A DNA stretch of 64,000 bases from Thalassotalea sp. 273M-4 (GCF_041410465.1 NZ_CP166961.1:1116001-1180000), one strand, 5' to 3'. Positions 1 through 10,032 are shown, counted from the stretch's first letter. The notes: generated by a model not told the origin, from the letters alone. Made by a program: numbers and translations.

Positions 1-453
1 GACTATACCAAAGATATTTTAGCGAAATTAGGGCATATTGAATTTTGGAAAATAGCGATGAAACCCGGTAAACCGTTCGCTTTTGGTCATTTAACCGACT
101 CGGTATTTTTTGGTTTGCCCGGTAATCCCGTCTCGACCATGGTCACATTTATGTTATTGGTGGTGCCAGGGCTTGCCAAAATGCAAGGCCAGAGTATGAC
201 TTTATCCCCTTTCATTAAAGCTAAGGTCGGCAAAAAAATACCTAAGTCAGGGTATCGGATGGAATTTATGCGCGCCATTTTATCATCTAATGAGCAAGGT
301 CAAGCCGTGGTTAATCGTACCGACAATCAAGGTTCAGGCGTTCTTACCAGTATGGCCATTGCCAATTGTTTTATAAAGGTACCTGCAAACAGTGATGAGT
401 TTAACATCGGCGATTGGGTGGATGTTTTACCTTTTGATGGCGGGTTGTTTTAA
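1..453 (+). CDS. moeA: Molybdopterin molybdenumtransferase MoeA, C-terminal part
   Basis: MoeA inserts molybdenum into adenylylated molybdopterin, the last step of molybdenum cofactor synthesis, in the cytoplasm. The reading frame is open from base 1, so the N-terminal part lies outside the window; about 150 residues are seen. The segment KPGKPFAFG followed by FGLPGNPVS is the strongly conserved MoeA signature of the molybdopterin-binding domain, and the remainder fits the C-terminal beta domain (domain IV). A hairpin that could terminate transcription follows directly. The cofactor is needed by the periplasmic nitrate reductase NapA encoded 4 kb downstream. Identification is firm; only the N-terminus is missing. 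Confidence 0.95.
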   Translation, partial: DYTKDILAKLGHIEFWKIAMKPGKPFAFGHLTDSVFFGLPGNPVSTMVTFMLLVVPGLAKMQGQSMTLSPFIKAKVGKKIPKSGYRMEFMRAILSSNEQGQAVVNRTDNQGSGVLTSMAIANCFIKVPANSDEFNIGDWVDVLPFDGGLF

Positions 454-463
454 GCCAAAAACG

Positions 464-507
464 TAAGAGCATTTTGACAACAAGCAATAGTCGCTAAAAT
501 GCTCTTA
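464..507. terminator. Hairpin between convergent moeA and 0.5-kb gene
   Basis: Arms TAAGAGCATTTT (464-475) and AAAATGCTCTTA (496-507) are perfect complements over 12 bases. The hairpin lies between two convergent genes and can serve as a bidirectional terminator. Confidence 0.65.
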
Positions 508-531
508 TGGGTACAACAATAATTTTTTTAA

Positions 532-1062
532 TTAAAATCGACCGTTGATGATAGGAAACACGGGAAGGCTATCACTTACCCAAGTGCCTGAGGCGTCGTA
601 GTTAATCAGTCCTATTTGAACACCTCGATTGATTCTGCCGGTGGCGTTAATAAAGCCGAACTGTAAACCATTTAAGGTGCCTGCATAATTAAAAGTACCT
701 ATTTGGGCACCGGTAAAATTACCCTTGGTGTAGTTGATTAAACCTAAAACGCCCCCTTTACCCGAGTTATCATGCCAGTTAGCAATACCTAATGAGACCC
801 CACTAAATTGATTACGAACTCGTTGGACACCGAACACATCCAAACCAAGACCGGTAAAGTTATTTAAATCTGACAGACCAATAAGGTTAAAGTCTAATCC
901 TTTAACGGTATCTGTGTGGCCATAAAGTAGGTTAAATCTTACCCCCTGAACATTACCGTCAGGTAAATTACCCAACGGGGTTGCAAGTTGAATAAACTGA
1001 TTTGCAAATGATGGCGCACAAAATAACGCCAGAAACGCCAATGTAGTAAATTTAGTTTTCAT
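532..1062 (-). CDS. Exported repeat protein, LA_2272/VC2662-like surface family
   Basis: A 176-residue protein with a clear signal peptide (about residues 1-20, cleavage near PSFA-NQ). The mature part is a ladder of short degenerate repeats of the type G-x-Q-x-G-x-x-N-Y/A (for example GAQIGTFNYAG, GLQFGFINATG, GVQIGLINYD) and ends in FPIINGRF. This pattern is typical of the LA_2272-type surface repeat proteins seen in Vibrio and relatives, for which no function is established. The ending in F suggests an outer-membrane or surface location. It stands alone, convergent with moeA and divergent from the antiporter gene. The family call is from memory of the repeat style and is moderate. Confidence 0.7.
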   Translation of the reverse strand: MKTKFTTLAFLALFCAPSFANQFIQLATPLGNLPDGNVQGVRFNLLYGHTDTVKGLDFNLIGLSDLNNFTGLGLDVFGVQRVRNQFSGVSLGIANWHDNSGKGGVLGLINYTKGNFTGAQIGTFNYAGTLNGLQFGFINATGRINRGVQIGLINYDASGTWVSDSLPVFPIINGRF

Positions 1063-1322
1063 CGTCGACTCTCTTTAAGTTGAAACGGGTTGTCTTATCC
1101 TTAACAACAAAAGTACCAATGAACATTGGTATCAGCTTGTTTTATTTTTCGAACTTCAATCCATTGTTACGTTAAGGTTATGTAAGCGAAGTAAATTTAG
1201 CAAAAAAAAAGTCAATTTATTGGATCTTAAATAAAGAAATTATTTTATCTAAGGCAAGTTACATTATGCGAAAACATGACATAATAGACACAGTTAAATA
1301 GTCGTAAAAAAGGTATTTTTTA

Positions 1323-2909
1323 ATGGAGTTTCTTTGGGTCTTAGTTGCATTTTTATTTGGACTCGCTGCGAAAATGATTTCGTTGCCACCAAGTATTGGC
1401 TACTTAGTCGCAGGCTTTGCGCTTAATTTTCTCGGTTACACTGCTGATGACAGTTTACAGATTTTGGCTGATTTAGGTATCACATTGATGCTGTTTACCA
1501 TCGGCTTAAAATTAAATATTAAAGACTTAATTAAACCGGAAGTGATGCAGGGAGCTCTTTTTCACAGTGCTCTTTGGCTTGTTTTAGGTTTTGCCATTTT
1601 AAAGCTGTTTGTTTTACTCGGCCTGTATTTTTTTGATGACCTGGCGACGACATCGGCGCTTATCATTATTTTTGCTTTAAGTTTTAGTAGCACGGTCTGT
1701 GTGGTCAAATTGATGGAAGACCATGGCGAAATAAGAACCAGGCACGGAAAATTGGCGATTGGTATTCTTGTTTTTCAAGATGTTATTGCTGTGGCCTTTT
1801 TAGTTGCGGCAACCGGTAAAATCCCGTCTATTTGGGCACTTTCCTTATTGCTTTTATTTGCCTTTAAACCCATTATTTTTCGCATCATCGGCTTGGTCGG
1901 ACACGGTGAGTTGATCCCTCTTACGGGATTGTTTTTAGCGTTGGGGGCTTACGAGTTATTTGAATTAGTGCAAGTAAAAGGTGACCTAGGTGCGTTATTA
2001 ATTGGCATGTTCTTAGCGAGCCACCCTAAAGCCAGTGAAATAAATAAATCATTATTAAACTTTAAAGATCTGTTTTTAATAGGCTTTTTCTTGTTAATTG
2101 GTTTTACCGCGTTACCAACAATCGAAATGATAAGCATAGCCTTATTATTCACTTTATTACTTCCCATTAAGTTTGCGCTGTTCTTTGCGCTGTTTTGTGC
2201 GCTAAAACTGAAAGTACGTTCAGCCTTTTTAACCGCAATGGTATTAACTAACTTTAGTGAATTTGGCTTAATTGTCGCATCATTAAGTGTGCAATCAGGT
2301 TGGTTAGCCAAAGAATGGTTGGTTATTATTGCGATGTCAGTGGCCATTTCCTTTATTATTACCAATATAGTTTACAACTTTTCTGAACGTCTATTTATGG
2401 CCACGAAACCCAGTTTGCTTAATTTTGAGCGCAGTAAACGACTGCCAGAAGATATTTTTAACCAGCCTATTGATGCGCCCATTGTGGTTGTTGGTATGGG
2501 ACGAGTTGGTATTGGTGCTTACAACATGTTGTCACAGAAAATGGGCAAAAAGGTTTGGGGTTTAGACTCCGAAAGGGCGAAAGTGGATTGGTTAAAAACT
2601 CAGGAGGTGCAAGCCTTTTACGGTGATGGTGAATCTCGTGATTTTTGGGAAGGGTTAGATGTTTCTAAATTGCAGTTGGTGTTAATTGCCGTCCCATCGG
2701 TTAGAGATACCATTAATATCACCAACCAACTGCGCTTAGCGAACTATGCTGGCAAAATTGCGGCGATTGCCCGTTTTGACGATCAAAAAGATAGACTAGA
2801 AGATTTAGGCATCAATAAAGTGTTTAACTTATACCATGAAGCTGGGGTTGGTTTTGCTGATGAAAGTTTAAGTTTATTAGATGATAGGATCAAACCTAGC
2901 ACAAGTTAA
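1323..2909 (+). CDS. CPA2-family cation:proton antiporter, KefB/YbaL-like
   Basis: A 528-residue inner-membrane protein. Residues 1 to about 375 are a run of roughly 12 hydrophobic helices of the Na+/H+ exchanger (CPA2) domain, with the LFTIGL and VFQDVIAV stretches typical of KefB/KefC-type transporters. From about residue 385 a TrkA-N (RCK) nucleotide-binding domain begins with the Rossmann motif VVVGMGRVGIG. There is no extra TrkA-C domain. KefB/C relatives exchange K+ for H+ under nucleotide or thiol control; the ion cannot be read from sequence. The ATG has an AAGG about 10 bases upstream. The gene is monocistronic with a hairpin after the stop. Confidence 0.85.
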   Translation: MEFLWVLVAFLFGLAAKMISLPPSIGYLVAGFALNFLGYTADDSLQILADLGITLMLFTIGLKLNIKDLIKPEVMQGALFHSALWLVLGFAILKLFVLLGLYFFDDLATTSALIIIFALSFSSTVCVVKLMEDHGEIRTRHGKLAIGILVFQDVIAVAFLVAATGKIPSIWALSLLLLFAFKPIIFRIIGLVGHGELIPLTGLFLALGAYELFELVQVKGDLGALLIGMFLASHPKASEINKSLLNFKDLFLIGFFLLIGFTALPTIEMISIALLFTLLLPIKFALFFALFCALKLKVRSAFLTAMVLTNFSEFGLIVASLSVQSGWLAKEWLVIIAMSVAISFIITNIVYNFSERLFMATKPSLLNFERSKRLPEDIFNQPIDAPIVVVGMGRVGIGAYNMLSQKMGKKVWGLDSERAKVDWLKTQEVQAFYGDGESRDFWEGLDVSKLQLVLIAVPSVRDTINITNQLRLANYAGKIAAIARFDDQKDRLEDLGINKVFNLYHEAGVGFADESLSLLDDRIKPSTS

Positions 2910-2932
2910 CGCTTTGGTAACTCAATATGTTG

Positions 2933-2970
2933 AAAAGCCTGTGCGCTATGTGTATCGCTCACAGGCTTTT
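2933..2970. terminator. Terminator hairpin after the antiporter gene
   Basis: AAAAGCCTGTG (2933-2943) pairs with CACAGGCTTTT (2960-2970), giving an 11-bp stem with A and T runs at its base. This is typical of a bidirectional intrinsic terminator. Confidence 0.75.
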
Positions 2971-3013
2971 GATTTTGTGACTTTAAAGCTGCTAATAATT
3001 CTTATTTATCGTT

Positions 3014-3041
3014 AAACTTGCAATCCTCAACGAGCAAGTTT
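3014..3041. terminator. Hairpin downstream of napC
   Basis: AAACTTGC (3014-3021) pairs with GCAAGTTT (3034-3041). It lies just past the napC stop on the minus strand and could end the nap transcript, though no long T run follows. Confidence 0.4.
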
Positions 3042-3064
3042 CAGCCTTAGTTTTCAACTTTTCA

Positions 3065-3649
3065 TTACCAACCTTCCACGCCTTCCATGTCGGGTAGTTG
3101 GTGAGCGATGCCCTTATGACAATCTATACAGGTTTTTTCACCACTTGCTAAAGCAGTGGAATGTTGTTCCGCGGCTCGATTACTTTGCGCGGTATAGTCC
3201 ATATAATCAAAGTTATGGCAATTTCGACATTCTAAAGAGTCATTGGCTTTCATTCGCTCCCATTCATGCTCAGCCAATTCACGACGTTTAGCGTAAAACT
3301 TTTCATTCGTATCAATGGCGCCGGTGATATGGGCAAAGACTTCTTTTGATGCCTGTACTTTACGCGCTATTTTATCCGTCCACTTATGTGGAACATGACA
3401 AGCAGGGCAGGTTGCTCGAACCCCTGAGCGGTTACTAAAGTGAATTGTGGACTTGGTTTCTTGGTATACATTTTCCCAATGACAATCTGCACAAAACTCT
3501 TCTGTGTTGGTCATTTCAAGGGCTGTATTAAATCCACCCCAGAAGATAATACCCGCAACAAAACCACCTAAGACTAAAAAACCAAGGCTAAAGTGGACAC
3601 TGGGGCGGGTGAGGGCTTTCCAAATCCGAATAAAAAAATTTTTCATCAT
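3065..3649 (-). CDS. napC: Tetraheme cytochrome c NapC, quinol dehydrogenase
   Basis: NapC is a membrane-anchored tetraheme cytochrome of the NapC/NirT family that oxidises quinol and passes electrons to NapAB in the periplasm. The 194 residues hold one N-terminal membrane anchor (about 20-38) and four heme motifs: CADCH, CPACH, CRNCH and CIDCH. The length is normal for NapC. It is the last gene of napEFDABC, 8 bases after the napB stop. No napG or napH is present, so NapC is the expected quinol oxidase for this system. Confidence 0.96.
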   Translation of the reverse strand: MMKNFFIRIWKALTRPSVHFSLGFLVLGGFVAGIIFWGGFNTALEMTNTEEFCADCHWENVYQETKSTIHFSNRSGVRATCPACHVPHKWTDKIARKVQASKEVFAHITGAIDTNEKFYAKRRELAEHEWERMKANDSLECRNCHNFDYMDYTAQSNRAAEQHSTALASGEKTCIDCHKGIAHQLPDMEGVEGW

Positions 3650-3657
3650 ACTACTAC

Positions 3658-4131
3658 CTACTGCTCTTTTTTAATGGAAAGTTTTTTCTGCAAAATGTTG
3701 TCCATATCTTCAAAGGTATTTTCGACAAGCTGATTGACCTGCGATTGAGTAACATGGCATTGATTGCAAAAGTAACGACGTGGTGATAATTCGGCTAAAA
3801 AGTTGCCATCTCTGTCCATATAATGGGTCACACTGACCATAGGTGCATTGGAATCTGAAGTGCGTTTTCGGGCATGACAGGACATGCATTTATTCACTTT
3901 AAGATCAACTTCGTAGCTGCGAATGTGATGAGGGATCAACGGTGGTTGCATAGGATAATTGCGTTTTTGTTTTATGTCGTCGTTAATCACTTTTGGGATC
4001 TGCTCTGGTTTTTGCTGAATACTGAGTTCAGTATTCTTTCTTAAGGTGGCGATTTCATTGGCACTCGAAATAGTCATGAGCAGCAAGATTAGACTGCTGC
4101 TAAACAGTGTACCTAAGACATATTTATTCAT
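3658..4131 (-). CDS. napB: Diheme cytochrome c NapB, nitrate reductase small subunit
   Basis: NapB is the periplasmic electron-transfer subunit that hands electrons from NapC to NapA. I place the start at the ATG at 4131 because AGGAG lies just upstream and the protein then begins with a normal signal peptide ([10 protein letters not shown]..., cleaved near ISSANE). A longer in-frame reading to 4209 would overlap napA and spoil the signal peptide. Two heme motifs, CMSCH and CNQCH, are present, as expected. The conserved region before heme 1 (PPLIPHHI) fits NapB. The gap to the napA stop is 10 bases. Confidence 0.95.
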   Translation of the reverse strand: MNKYVLGTLFSSSLILLLMTISSANEIATLRKNTELSIQQKPEQIPKVINDDIKQKRNYPMQPPLIPHHIRSYEVDLKVNKCMSCHARKRTSDSNAPMVSVTHYMDRDGNFLAELSPRRYFCNQCHVTQSQVNQLVENTFEDMDNILQKKLSIKKEQ

Positions 4132-4141
4132 TACTGATCTC

Positions 4142-6640
4142 CTAAACCTTAACGATTTTAACGGCACACTTTTTAAAGTCCGTTTCTTTTGAAAGCGGAT
4201 CGGTAGCATCGAGAGTCACTTTATTAACCAAACGGCTGGCGTCAAACCAAGGCATAAATACCAAGCCTTGTGGTGGTTTATTACGACCTCGAGTTTCGAC
4301 ACGTGACTGGACTTCACCACGACGAGAAACTAATTTTACCAAGTCGCCTCGACGTAAATTTCGAGCTTGAGCATCATCTGGATGCATATATACCAAGGCA
4401 TCAGGCATTGATTTATAAAGCTCTGGTACCCTTTGCGTCATAGAGCCCGAATGCCAATGTTCTAAAACACGCCCTGTCGATAACCATAAATCGTATTCTT
4501 CATCTGGCGATTCTGCCGCTGGTTCATAGGGCAAAGCGAAGATAATCGCTTTACCATCTTCATGACCATAAAAATCAAAGTCTTTGCCGTCTCTAACGTA
4601 CGGATCATGTTGGCCATTAAAGCGCCATAAGGTTTCTTTGCCATTTACCACCGGCCAGCGTAGCCCGCGTACTTGGTGATAAACGTCGTAGGGTGCTAAA
4701 TCATGACCATGATCACGGCCAAAGATAGCGTATTCTTCAAATAAACCTTTTTGCAGATAAAAACCAAAATGGCGGGCATCATCGTTGAGTTGTTCGTCGG
4801 GAATCTCTGATAATGGGAACTGGTTTACTTGACCGTTTTCATACAATACTTGATAGAGTGTTTTACCTCGATATTCAGGCATTTTTGCCAGTAACTCTTC
4901 ATCCCAAACATCTTCAATGTTGAAGCGTTTTGAAAACTCGACTAATTGCCATAAATCTGAACGGGCGCCTTCAGGTGGTGAAACTTGTTGATACCAAGCT
5001 TGAGTCCGTCGTTCCGCATTGCCATAAACCCCTTCTTTTTCAACCCACATCGCGGTAGGTAAAATCAAATCGGCTGCTTGCGCCGTAACCGTTGGGTAAG
5101 GGTCTGAGACGACGATAAAGTTTTTCGGGTTACGATAACCTGGCAACCCTTCTTCATTCATATTGGCCGCCGCTTGCATATTGTTATTACATTGCACCCA
5201 ATAAAAATTGAGTTTGCCATCTTTTAGCATTCGGTTTTGCAAGACCGCGTGATAGCCCGGTTTTGGTGGAATCGTACCTGAGGGCAGCTTCCAAATTTTT
5301 TCCGCCATTTCTCGGTGCTTGGGGTTGGTCACGACCATGTCTGCCGGGAGGCGGTGAGCAAATGTACCAACTTCACGAGCGGTGCCACAAGCCGAGGGTT
5401 GCCCGGTTAGAGAGAACGGGCTGTTGCCTGGGGTCGAAATTTTACCGGTGAGCAAGTGAATATTATACACCAGATTGTTAGCCCACACTCCACGCGTATG
5501 CTGGTTAAATCCCATGGTCCAATAGGAGGTTACTTTAACATTTGGATCGGCATACATTTCGGCTAACGCTTTGAGTTTTTGCTCGGGCACCCCAGAAAGT
5601 TCAGCAACGTATTTTGCGGTGTAACGACTGACAAACTTTTTAAACTGATTAAAGTCCATCGCACTTGAGCCACCGGCGGTGCTGCCGCTATTTTTGGCCT
5701 TTTGCTCAAGCGGGTGTTCAGGGCGTAAGCCATAGCCAATATCGTCATTGCCAAGGCGAAACTTAGTATTTTTATTAACAAAATCGGTGTTTACTCGGTC
5801 AGTAGAGATAATGTAATGAGCGATATAATTAAGAATGGCCAAGTCCGTTTGAGGGGTAAAGATCATCGGGTTGTCAGCCAACTCAAAACTGCGATGCTCA
5901 AAAGTTGACAGCACCGCGACTTTCACATGTGGATTACTTAAGCGGCGATCGGTTATACGTGTCCATAAAATGGGGTGCATTTCAGCCATATTCGAACCCC
6001 ACAAGACAAAGGCATCGGCTGCTTCAATATCATCGTAACAACCCATTGGTTCATCAATACCAAAGGTGCGCATAAAACCAACGACCGCAGACGCCATACA
6101 ATGGCGGGCATTAGGGTCAATATTATTTGAACGAAGCCCCGCTTTAAATAGCTTAGCGGCGGCATAGCCCTCATGCACTGTCCACTGTCCTGATCCAAAC
6201 ATACCGACACCTGTTGGGCCAACATCATTGAGCGTCTGTTTGGCTTTTTCAGCCATAATATCAAAAGCTTGGTCCCAGCTTATGGGGGTAAAATCACCAT
6301 TTTTGTCGTATTGACCATTCGACATTCGTAATAACGGCTGGGTTAACCTGTCTTTGCCGTACATTATTTTTGAAAGAAAATAGCCTTTAACACAATTAAG
6401 GCCACGATTTACCGGTGATTTTATATCGCCGTGGGTAGCGACTACTTTATTGTCCATGGTCGCGACATTGATTGAACACCCTGTGCCACAAAATCTGCAT
6501 GGGGCTTTGTCCCATTTTAGATTGGTAAACTCCGAACTAGTGATCACATTGGACGCTACAGCGGGGATAGCAACACCGGCGGCGGTCGCGGCCATTGCAA
6601 CGGCATTAGCCTTAATAAATGCTCGTCTGTTCAATTTCAT
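4142..6640 (-). CDS. napA: Periplasmic nitrate reductase catalytic subunit NapA
   Basis: NapA reduces nitrate to nitrite in the periplasm with a bis-MGD molybdenum centre and one [4Fe-4S] cluster. The 832 residues match the usual length. A twin-arginine signal (NRRAFIK, residues 4-10) directs folded export. The cluster ligands are Cys48, Cys51, Cys55 and Cys83 (motif CRFCGTGC, then GLNCVKG). The stretch NARHCMAS carries the cysteine expected to ligate molybdenum. The C-terminal MGD-binding domain ([13 protein letters not shown]...) is intact. The start ATG lies two bases past the napD stop, which fits NapD acting as its signal-peptide chaperone. Confidence 0.97.
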   Translation of the reverse strand: MKLNRRAFIKANAVAMAATAAGVAIPAVASNVITSSEFTNLKWDKAPCRFCGTGCSINVATMDNKVVATHGDIKSPVNRGLNCVKGYFLSKIMYGKDRLTQPLLRMSNGQYDKNGDFTPISWDQAFDIMAEKAKQTLNDVGPTGVGMFGSGQWTVHEGYAAAKLFKAGLRSNNIDPNARHCMASAVVGFMRTFGIDEPMGCYDDIEAADAFVLWGSNMAEMHPILWTRITDRRLSNPHVKVAVLSTFEHRSFELADNPMIFTPQTDLAILNYIAHYIISTDRVNTDFVNKNTKFRLGNDDIGYGLRPEHPLEQKAKNSGSTAGGSSAMDFNQFKKFVSRYTAKYVAELSGVPEQKLKALAEMYADPNVKVTSYWTMGFNQHTRGVWANNLVYNIHLLTGKISTPGNSPFSLTGQPSACGTAREVGTFAHRLPADMVVTNPKHREMAEKIWKLPSGTIPPKPGYHAVLQNRMLKDGKLNFYWVQCNNNMQAAANMNEEGLPGYRNPKNFIVVSDPYPTVTAQAADLILPTAMWVEKEGVYGNAERRTQAWYQQVSPPEGARSDLWQLVEFSKRFNIEDVWDEELLAKMPEYRGKTLYQVLYENGQVNQFPLSEIPDEQLNDDARHFGFYLQKGLFEEYAIFGRDHGHDLAPYDVYHQVRGLRWPVVNGKETLWRFNGQHDPYVRDGKDFDFYGHEDGKAIIFALPYEPAAESPDEEYDLWLSTGRVLEHWHSGSMTQRVPELYKSMPDALVYMHPDDAQARNLRRGDLVKLVSRRGEVQSRVETRGRNKPPQGLVFMPWFDASRLVNKVTLDATDPLSKETDFKKCAVKIVKV

Positions 6641-6642
6641 AG

Positions 6643-6903
6643 TTACTCCGATGATTCATCGATATATTGGTGATAAACCGGACACAGGGTAAGCATGCCG
6701 GGTTTGTATTTTAATTGGTCGGCCCTGTGGCCAATTTCGTGTTGGTGGCTACCCTCAAGGGTAAAAACAATTTTGCCAGTCGCACTTTCGGCGTGAATTT
6801 CGGCACCGGGAATGTCATTAATGCAGGCTTTAACGGCATCTGACTGGTTTGGATCAACTTGCGCGATAAAGCTTGCGACATGGTATTCTTGATGTGAATT
6901 CAT
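6643..6903 (-). CDS. napD: NapD, NapA signal-peptide chaperone
   Basis: NapD is a small cytoplasmic protein that binds the twin-arginine signal of NapA and holds back export until the cofactor is inserted. The 86-residue product has the NapD-type ferredoxin-like fold pattern, with [11 protein letters not shown] at the first strand and the central [15 protein letters not shown] segments. Its ATG overlaps the napF stop by four bases (ATGA), and its stop is two bases before napA, so translation of napF, napD and napA is probably coupled. Identification rests on size, context and these segments. Confidence 0.92.
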   Translation of the reverse strand: MNSHQEYHVASFIAQVDPNQSDAVKACINDIPGAEIHAESATGKIVFTLEGSHQHEIGHRADQLKYKPGMLTLCPVYHQYIDESSE

Positions 6904-7415
6904 GGTGTTACCTCAACAAGCTGGATCAGCTCGGTGGAATCATTAGGACAGGTACTAATGCAAGCACCACAGGCGGTGCATGCTGCTTGGTTAATCTGTG
7001 GTTTAGGGATTGGCCCTTGAGAGAAAGTAAATGATATCGCTGCACTGTCGCAGACATCGCGACAACTTTGGCAATAAATATCACTTTTGGCCAAGCAGTT
7101 ATCTTTGATATTGAGCTGACTAAACCATGCCTTTTCAGTGACCTCGCGAAAAAAGTCTTGTTGGCATACATCCACACATTGTTGACAAAAAGTGCATTCG
7201 TTTTGGTTAAAATTAACAAAGGGCATGCCTTTAGCATCACGTTCAATGATGTTTTGTTCGCATGCTGAAATACAATCACCGCATTGCGTACACGCATCTA
7301 AAAAGCGTTGCTCACTAACTACCCATGGCAGGCGGTGAATGGTGTGATTTTTATAGGCTTTGGCTGTTAAAAAACGGCGCCGACCATGATTAATAGGCTC
7401 TGGCGTTGAAGACAT
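6900..7415 (-). CDS. napF: Ferredoxin-type protein NapF
   Basis: NapF is a cytoplasmic iron-sulfur protein thought to help mature NapA. The 171 residues contain the cysteine-rich clusters CTQCGDCISAC, CTFCQQCVDVC, a degenerate CQSCRDVC, and CTACGACISTC, consistent with several [4Fe-4S] clusters. The N-terminus has GRRRFL, a twin-arginine-like patch that is also seen in known NapF proteins. The napE stop lies three bases upstream. The Shine-Dalgarno GGGAGG is inside the end of napE and is the 3' arm of a small hairpin described separately, so napF translation probably depends on napE translation. Confidence 0.94.
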   Translation of the reverse strand: MSSTPEPINHGRRRFLTAKAYKNHTIHRLPWVVSEQRFLDACTQCGDCISACEQNIIERDAKGMPFVNFNQNECTFCQQCVDVCQQDFFREVTEKAWFSQLNIKDNCLAKSDIYCQSCRDVCDSAAISFTFSQGPIPKPQINQAACTACGACISTCPNDSTELIQLVEVTP

Positions 7416-7418
7416 CAG

Positions 7419-7586
7419 TTAACCTCCCGTAGGAGGGCCAAAAAATAGTACCTGGCTCATCCATATTGTGAATCCAATGCCACCAACAATAACAACAGAT
7501 AAGAGAGGGCCTAATAAAATGGTGATAAACAAGAAGATGTTAAGTTCGTCTTTTTTTGTCGGTTTAAGATCGTCACTTTCTTTCAT
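7419..7586 (-). CDS. napE: Small membrane protein NapE
   Basis: This 55-residue reading frame begins at the ATG at 7586 (MKESDDLKPTKKDEL...) and ends three bases before napF. It has a charged, lysine-rich N-terminus and one long hydrophobic helix (about residues 17-48) with the segment FLFITILLGPLLSV and a later GGIGFTIWMSQ, then ends FFGPPTGG. This matches the NapE/TorE family of single-pass inner-membrane proteins that head nap and tor operons; their function is not settled. It is the first gene of napEFDABC. Translation was done by hand from the complement. Confidence 0.9.
   Translation of the reverse strand: MKESDDLKPTKKDELNIFLFITILLGPLLSVVIVGGIGFTIWMSQVLFFGPPTGG
7423..7436 (-). promoter_or_regulatory. 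UACG-tetraloop hairpin covering the napF ribosome site
   Basis: On the nap mRNA the end of napE reads CCUCC-UACG-GGAGG. This is a perfect 5-bp GC-rich stem capped by a UACG loop closed by C-G, the very stable UNCG tetraloop type. The 3' arm GGAGG is the napF Shine-Dalgarno, 7 bases before the napF ATG. Ribosomes finishing napE would melt it, which suggests translational coupling. The hairpin is seen directly; the regulatory role is inferred. Confidence 0.55.
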
Positions 7587-7833
7587 TATGCCATCCACGT
7601 TAATCAGCTTATCACTAAGTATAGATGCAATTTTGATGCTTGCTTATTGCACAGTAGCAAATTTATTAAGTCGAGCTAGAGCTTAATATTTACCGCGATT
7701 GCGACAGAAATCGTAGTCAAAAAATGGGGCTATGTAGTTAAAGGCAGAGCTTATAAAGATCAACCTTAGACAAATACAAGTAGGCAATTCTTTGATAAAC
7801 TATCGATAAAATATTTGAATAATAACCATAACT

Positions 7834-10032
7834 ATGCACTTTGCACGACAACTGACAGAGCAACGACACCGCAAGCTAACCATTTTTGTTGGCACATCTG
7901 AGGCGTTAAAACAATACCATGACGCCATTTTAGGGTATTTGCAAAACCAGCCTAAGATACAGGTTTTGAACTATCAAGAGTCGCAAAAAAAAGCGTTGAA
8001 AAACCAGCCTAAAAATATCGTGCAAGTGAATTCACAACAGCCTATTTCCCCCCATGTGCACTTGGCTAATAATGTTAACTTTAGACACTTTTTAGGGCGT
8101 GAATATGATTTTCTACTGTTTCATGGCGAGCAAGGTTTTCATCCAGATGCGTTTGCAGCCTTAACCGGAACCGTTAAGGCAGGTGGTGGTGCGTGGTTGT
8201 TTTTAGACCGATTAGAAGTTGAACAGAGTGCTTTTTTACAACGCCTCATTCGTCTTGGCACAGCGGATGGCGAAGTTATCTTGTTAACCCATGAGCAAGG
8301 GAAAGAGGGATCTAAAAAAACAAGGATTGAGTGCCAAGATTACCTAACCCACACGTTAATCCCTTGGTGTCAGATTTTATCTTCAAGAGAGCAAGATTCA
8401 ACGCCCGCATCGACCACAATTGCGCTCACCCAAGAACAACAGCTTGGGGTTGAACATATTACTAAAGTGGTAACTGGGCACCGTGATAGGCCATTGGTTA
8501 TTACTGCTGATAGAGGTCGAGGAAAGTCGACAGCTTTGGCGTTTGCGGTTGCTAATTTGCTTAAGATCGAGCATAAAAACATTCTCATCACTAGTATGCA
8601 CCAACAGTCGTTGTCGGTGTTTTTTGCTCATTTAAAGCAACTTTTACCCGATGCAATACATGAAAAAAACAGGGTGAAACACCGAACCAGCAGCGTTCGT
8701 TATGTGCCAATAGATGCTTTGTTGCAAAGTCATGAAGCATGCCATTTATTGATGGTGGATGAAGCGGCAGGTTTTCCTTTACCGATTCTACGTGCGATAA
8801 ATAAACAATTTCATCGTTTGGTTTTTGTCTCAACCGTGCATGGCTATGAAGGCGCTGGGCGGGGCTTTAGTACTAAATTCATTAAAGAATTATCTCAGCA
8901 ATACCCCAATTTTAATCAGTTCCATATAAACCAGCCGGTGCGCTGGAATGAATACGATCCACTCGAGCAATTAACTTTTACGGCTTTTGCCCTAAATGCT
9001 CAAATGCCGCAGCTCAATGAAACCCATTCACTAACGAAGCTGTCATTTAAAGAACTTGATGCAAGTGAACTAGCAACCGATGATAAACGGTTATCCGAGG
9101 TCTTTTCGTTATTGGTATTTGCCCACTATCAAACCAAACCCAGCGATTTAAAGATGTTGCTAGACGACCCGATGGTAAGTATTCATTGTGCGCTCAATGA
9201 TGATACCTGCGTTGGCGTTGCCTTGGTGTTAAAAGAGGGGGGAGTCGAGCCGAAATTAGCTACTTTAATAAAACAAGGAAAGCGTCGAGTAAAAGGCCAC
9301 TTTACCCCACAGTCTTTGCTGACTCATGTCGGTTATAAATCGGCGTTTGAACAGCAATATTATCGAGTTGTGCGAATTGCCATTGCAGATACGTTACAGC
9401 AGCAACAGCTAGGCAGTCAGTTTTTACATTATATAAGTCACTGGGCAAGTGCTCAACATGGGGACTTTGTTAGTGCCAGTTTTGGCGCCAATCGAGCATT
9501 AGTTTCTTTTTGGCTCAAAAATGATTTTAAATTGGCTCGTCTTGGTTTTCAAAAAGATGCAGCCAGTGGTGAGCACTCCGCGTTGGTATTAAAGCCGTTA
9601 CACACCAAAGCTCAAACGGTGGTGACAGAGCTTTGTGGCCAGTTTTATCAAGACTTAGATTATTACATCAGTGATGAGTTTGCTTTTTTAGCCCCTGATT
9701 TAGTGACCCTATTATATTCAACATCGGAACTCGTTGCTCGAACACCGGCTAGAGATACTCAGGCAGTAGTCGATTTTATTGATGGTCATCGTCAATTTTC
9801 GTGTTGTGCACCCAAATTAAAGCGTTGGTTGGTTCATTTTCTGCAGACGAATACACTCGAACAAGACGACTGTGATATCAATATATTGGTACGAAAGCTG
9901 CTTCAACAACATTCGGTTGAACAATTAGTTCAAGAATTTCACTTAACCGGTAAAAAGGCCGTAACCCAGCAGCTTAAACAAAGCATAAAGCGCTTGTATT
10001 TTAGCCAATATGAGCAAGGAAAGGGCACCTAA
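7834..10032 (+). CDS. tmcA: tRNA(Met) cytidine acetyltransferase TmcA
   Basis: TmcA makes N4-acetylcytidine at the wobble base of elongator tRNA-Met, using acetyl-CoA and ATP, in the cytoplasm. The 732-residue protein has the expected order: N-terminal DUF1726-like domain (about 1-170), an RNA-helicase-like ATPase with Walker A TADRGRGKST (about residues 222-231) and a DEAA box (LLMVDEAAGFPL), a GNAT acetyltransferase domain (about 420-600, RIAIADTLQQQQLGSQFL) and a C-terminal tRNA-binding tail. It is somewhat longer than the E. coli enzyme. Its stop overlaps the ABC ATPase start by one base, so it heads a three-gene unit. Confidence 0.95.
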   Translation: MHFARQLTEQRHRKLTIFVGTSEALKQYHDAILGYLQNQPKIQVLNYQESQKKALKNQPKNIVQVNSQQPISPHVHLANNVNFRHFLGREYDFLLFHGEQGFHPDAFAALTGTVKAGGGAWLFLDRLEVEQSAFLQRLIRLGTADGEVILLTHEQGKEGSKKTRIECQDYLTHTLIPWCQILSSREQDSTPASTTIALTQEQQLGVEHITKVVTGHRDRPLVITADRGRGKSTALAFAVANLLKIEHKNILITSMHQQSLSVFFAHLKQLLPDAIHEKNRVKHRTSSVRYVPIDALLQSHEACHLLMVDEAAGFPLPILRAINKQFHRLVFVSTVHGYEGAGRGFSTKFIKELSQQYPNFNQFHINQPVRWNEYDPLEQLTFTAFALNAQMPQLNETHSLTKLSFKELDASELATDDKRLSEVFSLLVFAHYQTKPSDLKMLLDDPMVSIHCALNDDTCVGVALVLKEGGVEPKLATLIKQGKRRVKGHFTPQSLLTHVGYKSAFEQQYYRVVRIAIADTLQQQQLGSQFLHYISHWASAQHGDFVSASFGANRALVSFWLKNDFKLARLGFQKDAASGEHSALVLKPLHTKAQTVVTELCGQFYQDLDYYISDEFAFLAPDLVTLLYSTSELVARTPARDTQAVVDFIDGHRQFSCCAPKLKRWLVHFLQTNTLEQDDCDINILVRKLLQQHSVEQLVQEFHLTGKKAVTQQLKQSIKRLYFSQYEQGKGT

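Noticed and set aside
7468..7686. A 72-residue plus-strand frame
   Set aside because: It is antisense to napE, which has the right size, family features and operon position.
7750..7763. Possible FNR site upstream of napE (CTTAT-AAAG-ATCAA)
   Set aside because: Only one half site matches well; this is too weak to annotate although FNR control of nap would be expected.
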